Assembly: GCA_031272415.1 (NCBI GenBank)
Contig: JAISTU010000165.1
Span: 1-6,188 of the forward strand
Direction: 5' to 3'
DNA from: Bacteroidales bacterium
Lineage (GTDB): Bacteria; Bacteroidota; Bacteroidia; Bacteroidales; WCHB1-69
DNA: 6,188 nucleotides
This document shows positions 1 through 5,912 of this stretch, in pieces. How positions within the stretch are numbered: position 1 is the stretch's first letter; the number at the start of each line of letters is the position of its first letter. A program made the position numbers and the translations under genes. The notes below the pieces were generated by a model. It made no database searches and was not told the DNA's origin. It saw nothing but the letters and a program-made list of their open reading frames with translations.

Positions 1-72
1 CTCACCACGAACCAGACACTCTTCCCTCCCCGCGAGATGCCGCTAACGCAACACATCGACGCTTCCTCTGCC

Positions 73-88
73 ACAGCACGAGTGCTGT
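73..88. repeat. Small inverted repeat (hairpin)
   Basis: ACAGCAC and GTGCTGT form a perfect 7-bp inverted repeat around a two-base centre. The GCACGAG within it recurs at 101-107 as one arm of the next hairpin, so the two structures share sequence. No T-run follows, so it does not look like an intrinsic terminator. Confidence 0.5.
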
Positions 89-100
89 CACAGGAATTGA

Positions 101-120
101 GCACGAGCAACAACTCGTGC
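101..120. repeat. Small inverted repeat (hairpin)
   Basis: GCACGAG (101-107) and CTCGTGC (114-120) form a perfect 7-bp stem with a 6-base loop. No T-run follows. Together with the hairpin at 73-88 it makes a pair of related structures in the GC-rich segment. Confidence 0.5.
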
Positions 121-214
121 GCCAACGAGAAGGCACAACCGCTTTCGCGAATGGCGGTAGCATGTGAAAAAACGAGGGGAAGATAAAAGGGGAAGCATGG
201 CAAACGCGAAGGTT

Positions 215-260
215 CTTCGTGTTCTTAATCCGAATCCTTCGTGCTCTTCGTGACTTTGTG
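215..260. repeat. CTTCGTG-type short repeats
   Basis: The heptamer CTTCGTG occurs at 215-221, 237-243 and 246-252, and the variant CTTTGTG at 254-260. The last three are nearly head to tail. Similar low-complexity 'cttcgtg...ctttgtg' strings are, from general recollection, common in intergenic DNA of Bacteroidota and some other phyla. No function is assigned. Confidence 0.5.
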
Positions 261-291
261 TTAGAGGAAAATCATTTTTAGGAATGCCCTT

Positions 292-609
292 ATGATAAAT
301 AATTTATTAAAACACAGAGAATTAGTACTTAAAATTGCAGAAATAGGCTCGCAAAATCCGAATCCGCCGTTGATTAGCGACTTGTTTCCGTTTCGTCATT
401 ATTTTGATGATACAGGGAAAATCATTACGGAAAAATTGTCAGAAAACGATGGGCTTTGGACAAGGCGAGAAATTTTAACAAGATTTTTATTCTTGCAGGC
501 AGTTTTAGACCAAGGTCCGTACATTATTGGAATAAGGCAACTTTTGAAAGATGTTACAAACAATCTGTATCAAAAAGAAAAACTTTGTAATTATAAAAAG
601 ATAGCATAA
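292..609 (+). CDS. Hypothetical protein, 105 aa, possibly C-terminally truncated
   Basis: I do not recognise this family. The protein is soluble-looking, with no signal peptide or membrane segment. The N-terminal half is Pro/Phe-containing (NPNPPLISDLFPF around residues 22-34). A helical stretch with many charged residues follows (TRREILTRFLFLQAVLDQG, residues 57-75). The tail after about residue 92 (YQKEKLCNYKKIA) is Lys-rich and unlike the rest, so the natural protein may once have been longer. ATG at 292 is the only standard start downstream of an in-frame TAG at 262-264. No Bacteroidota -7 box is evident before it. The stop lies one base before the next gene, which suggests translational coupling and a shared function with the PLD-like protein. 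Confidence 0.65.
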   Translation: MINNLLKHRELVLKIAEIGSQNPNPPLISDLFPFRHYFDDTGKIITEKLSENDGLWTRREILTRFLFLQAVLDQGPYIIGIRQLLKDVTNNLYQKEKLCNYKKIA

Positions 610-610
610 T

Positions 611-1456
611 ATGGAAACTTTGCAAAAAAATTGGAGTTCGGTATTGGGCAATTTGTTTATAAGTGCCAAATCAGAATTAACGATCTCAACGCCTTTTTTG
701 TCAGACGATGGCGTAGAATTTCTTGCGAAATCGATCTCCAAAGATTTCAAGGATAAAGGTTTTTTGCGGATTATCACGAATTTGTCTCCAAGAAATATTC
801 AGCAAAGAGCAACCAATCCATTTAGTTTTGGAAGAATATATGACACTGTCAATTTGGTGCAATTGTTTCATCTGCCGAATTTGCATGCGAAGGTGTATAT
901 TAGAGATAATAAAGAAGCAATTATAACCTCTGGCAATTTGACAGCAGGCGGACTTTATAAAAACTATGAATACGGCATCAGTGTAGATGATAATGAAATT
1001 GTAAAAAACATAAAAAACGACCTGACAGATTATGGGAATCTTGGAACCTTACTTGATAAATCTGCAATTCAATTATTGTGTGATAAATTTAGTAATATTT
1101 ATAATAAGAATGAATTTATTAAAGATTCAGATGTCATTGATATTGAGAAAGATTTATTAGACATTAAGTTGAGAAATACCAAAGAAAAAAGCGTAGATAA
1201 GTCAATAAATTATATTTTATCAAAAACGATAGAATATTTATTAAACAAATTTGGTCCATTGAAAGTAACTGAAATGCACAGTTATATTCAATCTATTCAC
1301 CCTGATTTATGCGGAACAGAACATAGAATTTGTAATGGAAGAGATTATGGATTGCTTTGGCAACATCAAGTGAGAACAGCATTAGTTTCATTAAATAGAC
1401 AAAATAAAATATACCATCAAGATGGTAGAAACGGTATTTGGCAATTAAAAAATTAA
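611..1456 (+). CDS. PLD-like (single HKD) putative nuclease with C-terminal winged-helix-like domain
   Basis: This 281-aa protein carries one phospholipase D superfamily motif: H92-A-K94-VYIR-D99 (HxKx4D), followed by S107-G-N109 and the conserved-looking YEYG at 119-122. One HKD motif per chain implies that two subunits build the active site, as known for Nuc and the restriction enzyme BfiI. Residues about 1-145 form the PLD-like domain and about 150-200 a polar linker. Residues 205-280 resemble a DNA-binding domain seen in restriction-type proteins, with HPDLC at 230-234, an RICNGRDYG segment near 239-247, WQHQVRTA at 250-257 and a final GIWQL. No signal peptide is present, so it should be cytosolic. 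The family points to nucleic-acid cleavage rather than lipid hydrolysis. Start ATG lies one base after the preceding stop. The substrate is unknown, and a role in defence is inference. Confidence 0.8.
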   Translation: METLQKNWSSVLGNLFISAKSELTISTPFLSDDGVEFLAKSISKDFKDKGFLRIITNLSPRNIQQRATNPFSFGRIYDTVNLVQLFHLPNLHAKVYIRDNKEAIITSGNLTAGGLYKNYEYGISVDDNEIVKNIKNDLTDYGNLGTLLDKSAIQLLCDKFSNIYNKNEFIKDSDVIDIEKDLLDIKLRNTKEKSVDKSINYILSKTIEYLLNKFGPLKVTEMHSYIQSIHPDLCGTEHRICNGRDYGLLWQHQVRTALVSLNRQNKIYHQDGRNGIWQLKN

Positions 1457-1461
1457 TAATT

Positions 1462-1649
1462 ATGGATGAAGAAAAAAAGTTTATGTAGCAGGAACGCGAG
1501 ATAGGTTATATATTTCAAAAAGTTATGATGAAAACCTATACTTGTTAGTTGATAGAAGAGGTAATGTTTATGAAAGTTCAGAATCTGCCGATGATATTCT
1601 TAAACATATTGATGATTTTGTCGAACGCGGAAAATACATATTAAAATGA
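1462..1649 (+). pseudogene. Small ORF interrupted at an A7 tract; intact if read with a -1 shift
   Basis: ATG at 1462, five bases after the nuclease stop, opens a frame that ends after eight codons at TAG 1486. The next frame is open from 1470 to TGA 1647-1649 but has no start of its own; a TGA lies at 1467-1469. Codons AAA AAG, with the A before them, form A AAA AAG (1473-1479). A -1 shift there joins the two parts into a 62-aa product beginning MDEEKKVYVAGTRDRLY and ending ERGKYILK. One missing A (A7 instead of A8) explains the same data. The product is acidic, with a plausible beta-rich first half (YISKSYDENLYLLVDRRGNVY) and a helical end. The family is not recognised. Possibilities are a decayed gene, a sequencing error, transcriptional slippage or programmed frameshifting. 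Confidence 0.5.
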
Positions 1650-1848
1650 TTTTGATTATCAAATACGAGAAATTCAAAAAATAATTTTTGATTTCAATAA
1701 TTTATCACAAAACGGTAAGTGTAAAAAAGATGCAATAACTTTGCTATCAGATAAATACGGACGTGGATATTGGTCACTACTTAATATTTTCAATTATCAC
1801 AACAAAAGTCAACATATAAAAACTTCTTTATTTGACAATACCCAATAA
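1645..1848 (+). pseudogene. Open frame without a start codon, about 67 codons
   Basis: After a TAA at 1642-1644 this frame stays open to TAA 1846-1848. It gives a protein-like sequence: a charged helix (DYQIREIQKIIFDFNNL), then KDAITLLSDKYGRGYWSLLNIF, then a polar tail. No ATG, GTG or TTG occurs near its beginning. The ATG at 1646 overlaps the preceding stop (ATGA) but is in another frame and closes after 12 codons. Either a base change removed a coupled ATGA start, or the frame was once fused to the preceding small ORF: a one-base skip at TGA 1647 would join them. The family is not recognised. With the break in the preceding ORF it suggests decay of this end of the cluster. Confidence 0.4.
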
Positions 1849-1878
1849 ACTCCTCCACACGACAATCGTACAGTTGGA

Positions 1879-1924
1879 AGTGAAATTTTCACTATTTCAC
1901 CCTGCTACTTGTACCTTTCACCCT
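1879..1924. promoter_or_regulatory. Palindrome plus TTTCACCCT direct repeats upstream of dsbD
   Basis: AGTGAAATTTTCACT at 1879-1893 is a perfect 7-bp inverted repeat around one central T. TTTCACCCT then occurs at 1895-1903 and again at 1916-1924, starts 21 bases apart, close to two helical turns. TTTCAC is shared with the right arm of the palindrome. The cluster lies 43-88 bases upstream of the -7 box of dsbD, a position suited to a regulator-binding site. It might instead be a weak terminator or a remnant repeat. No known regulator is recognised. Confidence 0.35.
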
Positions 1925-1966
1925 TTTTCATTTTTAGGCTTTTAATTTTTAATTGAAGAAAAGGTG

Positions 1967-1974
1967 TATCTTTG
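1967..1974 (+). promoter_or_regulatory. Bacteroidota-type -7 promoter box for dsbD operon
   Basis: TATCTTTG fits the Bacteroidota primary sigma -7 consensus TAnnTTTG and lies 42 bases before the dsbD start. A matching -33 TTTG is not clear; only T-rich sequence is present around 1941-1950. The same string with its flank (gTGTATCTTTG) recurs at 5859-5866, which supports it. Transcription would start around 1980, giving a short leader that includes a run of nine T at 2002-2010. Confidence 0.6.
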
Positions 1975-2016
1975 TAATTAAGTATTAAACATCATACAGT
2001 ATTTTTTTTTGCATAA

Positions 2017-4077
2017 ATGAATAAAAAAATTATAAAAATGAACAGAAAATGTATTATTTCCTTGTTTTTGGGAATATTATTTTTTAGTGCAGGAGACCAT
2101 GTTTATTCGCAGTTGGTAAGACCTGTGCAATGGTCAGCGACTTGCACAACTTTGGAGAGCAATACGGCAGAGATTAAAATTACGGCTAAGGTTGCCCCCA
2201 ATTGGCATCTGTATTCGCAATATACAGAGGGCTTGGAATTGCCAACAGTATTTGTGTTTTCACCTTCAAAAAATTACAAATTAACAGGCAAAACAATTGA
2301 GCCAAAATACACCGAAAGCACGGACGAATTTGGAACAGGAAGATATTTTGAGCAATCGGAGGTCGTTTTTCGCCAAAAAATTAAAATTCTGACGGAAAAA
2401 GATTTTTCTATTTCATTATCTGTTGATGCTCAGGCATGTACAGGAGGAAAATGTGTGCAAGTCCCTTTTGAAGGCAAAGTAGAGGTCAAAGGAGTACCGC
2501 AATATGAACAAACTCAACAAGATAGCACAGAGAATGCAAGTGAAGAAACAGACACTTCTGTCAATACTCAAAGCGAAACGGAAACAACAATTTCTGAAAA
2601 TACACAAAATATTGATACTCAAACAGATAAAGAAAAAAGCGAATCCCTTTGGAAATTTTTCCTTTTGGCATTTTTGGGCGGTTTAGGCGGTTTGTTAATG
2701 CCTTGCGTTTTCCCCATGATACCGATGACGGTTTCGTATTTTTTGAAATCCAAAAGACCCAAATTTGACGCCAGCATTTACGGCATTTCTATTGTGATTA
2801 TATTCTTAATTATCGGCATACTTTTGTCGCTCATATTTGGACCCGGATTTGCGAATATATTGAGTACGCATTGGATTCCAAATTTACTTTTTGCATTGAT
2901 ATTCATTATATTTGCGATTTCATTATTGGGTTATTTTGAAATTTCATTGCCCAGCAAATGGGTCAATAAATCATCCGATATGGAGAACAAAGGAGGCATT
3001 GTTGGCATCTTTTTTATGGCATTAACATTGGTATTGGTCTCATTTTCATGCACTTTACCGATTGCGGGAGCAGTAGCGCTCAATTCTGCCGATGGTTCCT
3101 TTTTTAAGCCTATATTAGGCATGTTGGGCTTTTCGTTGGGCATTGCGATACCGTTTACTGTTTTTGCATTTTTCCCCGGATTGCTCAAATCTATGCCCAA
3201 ATCGGGCGGTTGGATGAACACTTTAAAAGTGGTTTTGGCGTTTGTAGAATTGGCATTTGCATTAAAATTTATCAATGTTCCCGACCAGACTTATCATTGG
3301 GGAATTTTGGACAGAGAGATATATTTGGCATTGTGGATAGTGATTTTCGGCATGTTGGGTTTTTATTTAATAGGCAAAATTCGTTTCCCGCATGATGCAG
3401 AAATTCCTGTCCAAAAAAGTTGGATACGCTATTTTTTGTCCATAGGTGTTTTTGCGTTTGTGATATACCTTATTCCGGGCATGTTTGGCGCACCGCTGAA
3501 AGCCATTTCGGGTTGGTTGCCACCGGTTACCACGCAAGATTTTGATGTAAATAAAATTGTAAGAGAAGAATCTGTGGCGAAATTGCCTCAAACCGTTTCT
3601 CAACAGGCTAAATATGCCGATAAACTGCATCTGCCGTATGGAATTAGGGGGTATTTTGACTATCAAGAAGCCATCGCGGTCGCAAAAGAGTTAAATCGTC
3701 CTGTCTTTATTGATTTTACGGGTCATGGCTGCGTCAATTGTCGCAATGTAGAGGCAGCAGTTTGGGTAGATGCAAAAGTGCGTCAAAAGTTTGAAAATGA
3801 ATTAGTTGTACTTTGTATGTACGTTGATGATAAAACAATTGTATTGAATGAGGAAGACCAAATTAAAGATGCTAATGGAAACATTATCAGCATGTTAGGT
3901 AAAAAAAATATGTACATTCAGCAAAATATTTATGAGCAAAATTCACAGCCTTGTTATTTTGTGATAGACCATGACGGAAGCGTGCTTTCGGGTCCTGTTT
4001 TTTATGAGCGAAATGTAGATAATTATTTGCAATTTTTGGACAAAGGAATTGCAAAATTTAAACAAAAACATCACTAA
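2017..4077 (+). CDS. dsbD: Thiol:disulfide interchange protein DsbD (cytochrome c biogenesis membrane domain plus thioredoxin domain)
   Basis: This 686-aa inner-membrane protein should carry electrons from cytoplasmic thioredoxin to periplasmic thiol partners. A signal peptide (about residues 1-31, likely cut before Gln32) precedes a DsbD-alpha/DsbC-like domain (about 33-158) with the cysteine pair C141/C146 in ACTGGKCVQVPF. A polar Ser/Thr/Glu/Gln linker spans about 160-208. The DsbD-beta membrane domain has about eight segments (near 211-240, 253-277, 286-306, 325-355, 363-391, 402-420, 432-453, 470-494). It holds the conserved MPC230VFPMIPM and SC345TLP sites. The C-terminal thioredoxin domain (about 540-686) has C572-VN-C575 and a probable cis-Pro645. 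All three redox pairs are present, so it should be functional. ATG 2017 is chosen as the first start after the promoter; ATG 2038 (MNRKCIIS) would also leave a signal peptide. smpB follows after 12 bases. Confidence 0.95.
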   Translation: MNKKIIKMNRKCIISLFLGILFFSAGDHVYSQLVRPVQWSATCTTLESNTAEIKITAKVAPNWHLYSQYTEGLELPTVFVFSPSKNYKLTGKTIEPKYTESTDEFGTGRYFEQSEVVFRQKIKILTEKDFSISLSVDAQACTGGKCVQVPFEGKVEVKGVPQYEQTQQDSTENASEETDTSVNTQSETETTISENTQNIDTQTDKEKSESLWKFFLLAFLGGLGGLLMPCVFPMIPMTVSYFLKSKRPKFDASIYGISIVIIFLIIGILLSLIFGPGFANILSTHWIPNLLFALIFIIFAISLLGYFEISLPSKWVNKSSDMENKGGIVGIFFMALTLVLVSFSCTLPIAGAVALNSADGSFFKPILGMLGFSLGIAIPFTVFAFFPGLLKSMPKSGGWMNTLKVVLAFVELAFALKFINVPDQTYHWGILDREIYLALWIVIFGMLGFYLIGKIRFPHDAEIPVQKSWIRYFLSIGVFAFVIYLIPGMFGAPLKAISGWLPPVTTQDFDVNKIVREESVAKLPQTVSQQAKYADKLHLPYGIRGYFDYQEAIAVAKELNRPVFIDFTGHGCVNCRNVEAAVWVDAKVRQKFENELVVLCMYVDDKTIVLNEEDQIKDANGNIISMLGKKNMYIQQNIYEQNSQPCYFVIDHDGSVLSGPVFYERNVDNYLQFLDKGIAKFKQKHH

Positions 4078-4089
4078 ATTCAGTAAATT

Positions 4090-4554
4090 ATGGCAAAAAA
4101 GGAAAAAAACACACAAATTAGCATAAAAAATCGCAAAGCAGAATTTGAATATTTTCTATTTGCCAGATATACGGCAGGAATTGTGCTTACAGGCACGGAA
4201 ATTAAGTCCATTCGTGCCGCAAAAGCAAGTTTTACAGACACTTATTGCAGTTTTATAAATGGAGAACTTTGGCTGCATAATTTGCACATAAGTGAGTATT
4301 TAGCAGGCAGTTACAATAACCATGACCCCAAAAGAGACCGTAAATTGTTACTCACTAAAAAAGAACTGCGTAAATTGCACTCCAAACTCAACGACAGAGG
4401 CACTACAATTATTCCTACTTTGCTCTTTATCAATGAAAAAGGATTGGCAAAAATAGAAATTGCACTCGCCAAAGGAAAAAAAATGTACGACAAACGAGAA
4501 TCTATCAAAGAAAAAGATAATCGCAGAGCCGCCCAAAGAGGTGAATATTTATAA
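4090..4554 (+). CDS. smpB: SsrA-binding protein SmpB
   Basis: SmpB binds tmRNA and delivers it to ribosomes stalled on broken messages, starting trans-translation and tagging of the nascent peptide for degradation. The 154-aa length is normal for the family. Visible hallmarks are NRKAEFEYF near residues 14-22, GTEIKSIRAAKASFTD at 35-50, HDPKRDRKLLL at 78-88, GLAKIEIALAKGKKMYDKRE at 118-137 and the basic tail with KEKDNRRAAQRG, which is expected to enter the decoding centre. ATG 4090 gives the usual MAKK start, 12 bases after the dsbD stop, with no Shine-Dalgarno sequence, as is usual in Bacteroidota. It is probably co-transcribed with dsbD and mutY. The tmRNA gene is not in this window. Confidence 0.97.
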   Translation: MAKKEKNTQISIKNRKAEFEYFLFARYTAGIVLTGTEIKSIRAAKASFTDTYCSFINGELWLHNLHISEYLAGSYNNHDPKRDRKLLLTKKELRKLHSKLNDRGTTIIPTLLFINEKGLAKIEIALAKGKKMYDKRESIKEKDNRRAAQRGEYL

Positions 4555-4579
4555 AAAAAAAACTAAATTTATTTAAATT

Positions 4580-5623
4580 TTGTTCACAAAAACGCTAATC
4601 AATTGGTATTCAAACAATAAGAGAGAACTGCCGTGGCGAGGAGAAAGCGACCCTTACAAAGTTTGGATTTCAGAAATTATACTCCAACAAACTCGCATTT
4701 CGCAAGGCTGGCAATATTATTTACGATTTATAGACCGCTTTCCAAATGTACAAACATTGGCACAAGCCTCCGAAGATGAGGTGCTAAAATATTGGCAAGG
4801 GTTGGGCTATTATTCTCGCGCCAGAAATTTGCACGTAGGAGCAAAATATATCTACTCTCAATGTGGCGGTATATTTCCTGATGAATATCATAATATATTG
4901 AAAATAAAAGGAGTAGGAGAATATACAGCGGCTGCAATAGCCTCTTTTTGTTTTCGCCTTCCGTACCCTGCCATTGATGGCAATGCGTTGCGGGTGCTAA
5001 GCCGTGTGTTTGACATCCAAACGCCGATAGATACCACAACAGGTAAAAAAGAAATTCTCACAATTGCAACAAAATTGATTGATAATCAAGCCCCTGACAT
5101 TTTCAATCAAGCAATAATGGATTTTGGTTCTTTGCAATGTACACCAACAAATCCAAAATGCGATGACTGTTGTTTGATGTGCATTTGCAGGGCATACGCT
5201 CTCAAAAAGCAGCACCTTTTGCCCGCCAAATCAAAGACTATCCAAATTCGGCAACGATTTTTTTACTATTTTTGCATTATCTATCAGAATACCACTTATT
5301 TACGCAAACGTCCCCCCAAAGATATTTGGCAAGGTTTATATGAATTTCCACTTTTAGAAACAAAAACTCAACTCTCTGAAAAAGAAATTATTGAGAGTAC
5401 ATATTTTAACCATTTATTGAACTCTTGTCAATGGACTATCGAAAATATTACACCCCTTTCAAAACATCAATTAACACATCAACTAATTCATTATCAATTT
5501 ATTACAATAAAAATCACCAAAGGGAAACCACATATAGATACACTTTTTTCAGCCATCAATCTTGACAAAATTGATAATTATCCTGTGGCTAAAATTACAG
5601 AAGAGTTTTTAGTTAGAGTGTAG
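4580..5623 (+). CDS. mutY: A/G-specific adenine glycosylase MutY
   Basis: MutY removes adenine mispaired with 8-oxoguanine or guanine in the base-excision repair pathway. The 347-aa protein shows the HhH-GPD glycosylase core: PWR and SEIILQQTRI with probable catalytic E32, helix-hairpin-helix KIKGVGEYTAAAIASF at about 108-123, and catalytic D133 in AIDGNALRVL. The [4Fe-4S] loop is C187-x6-C194-x2-C197-x5-C203, and there are extra cysteines at 198 and 201. Residues about 222-345 form the NUDIX-like 8-oxoG recognition domain, with the RPPKDIWQGLYEFP signature at 244-257 and HQLTHQLIHYQF at 296-307. No ATG is available: an in-frame TAA lies at 4574, leaving TTG 4580 (or ATT 4577) as start, which fits the N-terminus expected of the family. 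It follows smpB by 25 bases, and the stop TAG lies in a heptamer repeat. Confidence 0.95.
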   Translation: MFTKTLINWYSNNKRELPWRGESDPYKVWISEIILQQTRISQGWQYYLRFIDRFPNVQTLAQASEDEVLKYWQGLGYYSRARNLHVGAKYIYSQCGGIFPDEYHNILKIKGVGEYTAAAIASFCFRLPYPAIDGNALRVLSRVFDIQTPIDTTTGKKEILTIATKLIDNQAPDIFNQAIMDFGSLQCTPTNPKCDDCCLMCICRAYALKKQHLLPAKSKTIQIRQRFFYYFCIIYQNTTYLRKRPPKDIWQGLYEFPLLETKTQLSEKEIIESTYFNHLLNSCQWTIENITPLSKHQLTHQLIHYQFITIKITKGKPHIDTLFSAINLDKIDNYPVAKITEEFLVRV

Positions 5624-5634
5624 AGTGTAGAGAT
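5614..5634. repeat. Three heptamers TAGAGTG/TAGAGTG/TAGAGAT
   Basis: TAGAGTG occurs at 5614-5620 and 5621-5627, and the variant TAGAGAT at 5628-5634. The mutY stop codon (5621-5623) is the start of the second copy. Loss of a copy would still leave a TAG in frame, so the array should not change MutY. A T7 run follows (5634-5640) but without a clear GC stem. Confidence 0.5.
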
Positions 5635-5643
5635 TTTTTTGCA

Positions 5644-5743
5644 TTTTGTCTGAACTGTGATTTGGAATGATTTTAATGATTTGTGTGATTATTTTAATCC
5701 CGCTAATCATATAAATCATACGAAAATCAAAGTTCAGACAAAA
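5644..5743. repeat. 100-bp imperfect inverted repeat after mutY
   Basis: The outer arms at 5644-5663 (TTTTGTCTGAACTGTGATTT) and 5724-5743 match as reverse complements at 19 of 20 positions. Further in, ATGATTTTAATGATT near 5667-5681 pairs with AATCATATAAATCAT near 5705-5719 at 13 of 15 positions, leaving a loop of about 23 bases. From general recollection, hairpins bounded by TGTCTGAACT...AGTTCAGACA with AATCAT-rich interiors are scattered through intergenic DNA of Bacteroidota and some other bacteria; this is not checked here. Its place after mutY allows a role in ending or stabilising the dsbD-smpB-mutY transcript, but a passive or mobile repeat is equally possible. Confidence 0.75.
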
Positions 5744-5746
5744 AAT

Positions 5747-5794
5747 ATGAAAAAAATTTTTTTCCTCATAACCATCTCTCTATCAGCATTTTAA
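5747..5794 (+). other. Signal-peptide-like stub, 15 codons
   Basis: ATG 5747 begins four bases after the inverted repeat and encodes MKKIFFLITISLSAF before TAA. This looks like the start of a secretion signal (two Lys, then a hydrophobic stretch) cut short. No continuation in another frame is evident in the following A/T-rich DNA. It could be the remnant of a deleted exported-protein gene or chance in a T-rich sequence. Confidence 0.25.
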
Positions 5795-5839
5795 TCAATT
5801 TTTCACAAAAAAAGTAAAAAATTTTTCGCAAAATATTTT

Positions 5840-5866
5840 TTTGTATTAGAAAAAAGTGTATCTTTG
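5840..5866 (+). promoter_or_regulatory. Bacteroidota-type promoter before the 58-codon ORF
   Basis: TATCTTTG at 5859-5866 matches the -7 consensus TAnnTTTG, and TTTG at 5840-5843 could be the -33 box, although the 15-base spacer is shorter than usual. The flank gTGTATCTTTG equals that of the dsbD promoter. Expected transcription start is around 5872, about 40 bases before ATG 5913. This argues against starting the following gene at the GTG at 5856, which lies partly inside the box. Confidence 0.55.
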
Positions 5867-5912
5867 CAAAACATATAAAAAGTTAATCAAATTTTTAGTA
5901 GGAAAAAGTAAT

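Larger units (their letters stand above)
1..180. other. GC-rich segment without a recognisable gene
   Basis: By hand count about 103 of these 180 bases are G or C, against a strongly AT-rich rest of the window, so the composition changes sharply near position 180. Two plus-strand frames stay open (1-186 and 3-170), and reverse frames are open too. This is expected by chance in GC-rich DNA, and the translations show no motif or hydrophobic pattern I recognise. The segment contains two 7-bp hairpins and the 8-bp palindrome TTCGCGAA at 144-151. It could be an intergenic repeat, the edge of a transferred element, or the end of a gene cut by the window start. Confidence 0.5.

Noticed and set aside
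1..186. Open plus-strand frames at the left edge (1-186 and 3-170) and open reverse frames
   Set aside because: Several frames are open at once in GC-rich DNA, none shows a motif or protein-like pattern, and none has support from spacing or promoter, so no partial gene is called.
505..926. Other-frame ORFs across the 105-aa and PLD-like genes
   Set aside because: The HKD motif and adjoining gene junction fix the coding frame, and these alternatives give no recognisable protein.
2931..3275. Reverse-strand reading frame of 114 codons inside dsbD
   Set aside because: It lies wholly opposite the conserved membrane domain of DsbD and has no recognisable content, so it is a shadow frame.
3367..3666. 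Reverse-strand reading frame of 99 codons inside dsbD
   Set aside because: It is opposite conserved coding sequence, has no own promoter or family match, and is a shadow of dsbD.
4728..5215. Reverse-strand reading frames inside mutY
   Set aside because: They overlap the catalytic and iron-sulfur regions of MutY, whose frame is certain.
5634..5640. T-run after mutY as an intrinsic terminator
   Set aside because: The preceding TAGAGTG repeats form no stable GC stem. The long inverted repeat further on is the better candidate for a 3'-end structure.
5856..5912. Longer start (GTG 5856) for the 58-codon ORF
   Set aside because: The -7 promoter box at 5859-5866 would lie inside the coding sequence, so ATG 5913 is preferred.
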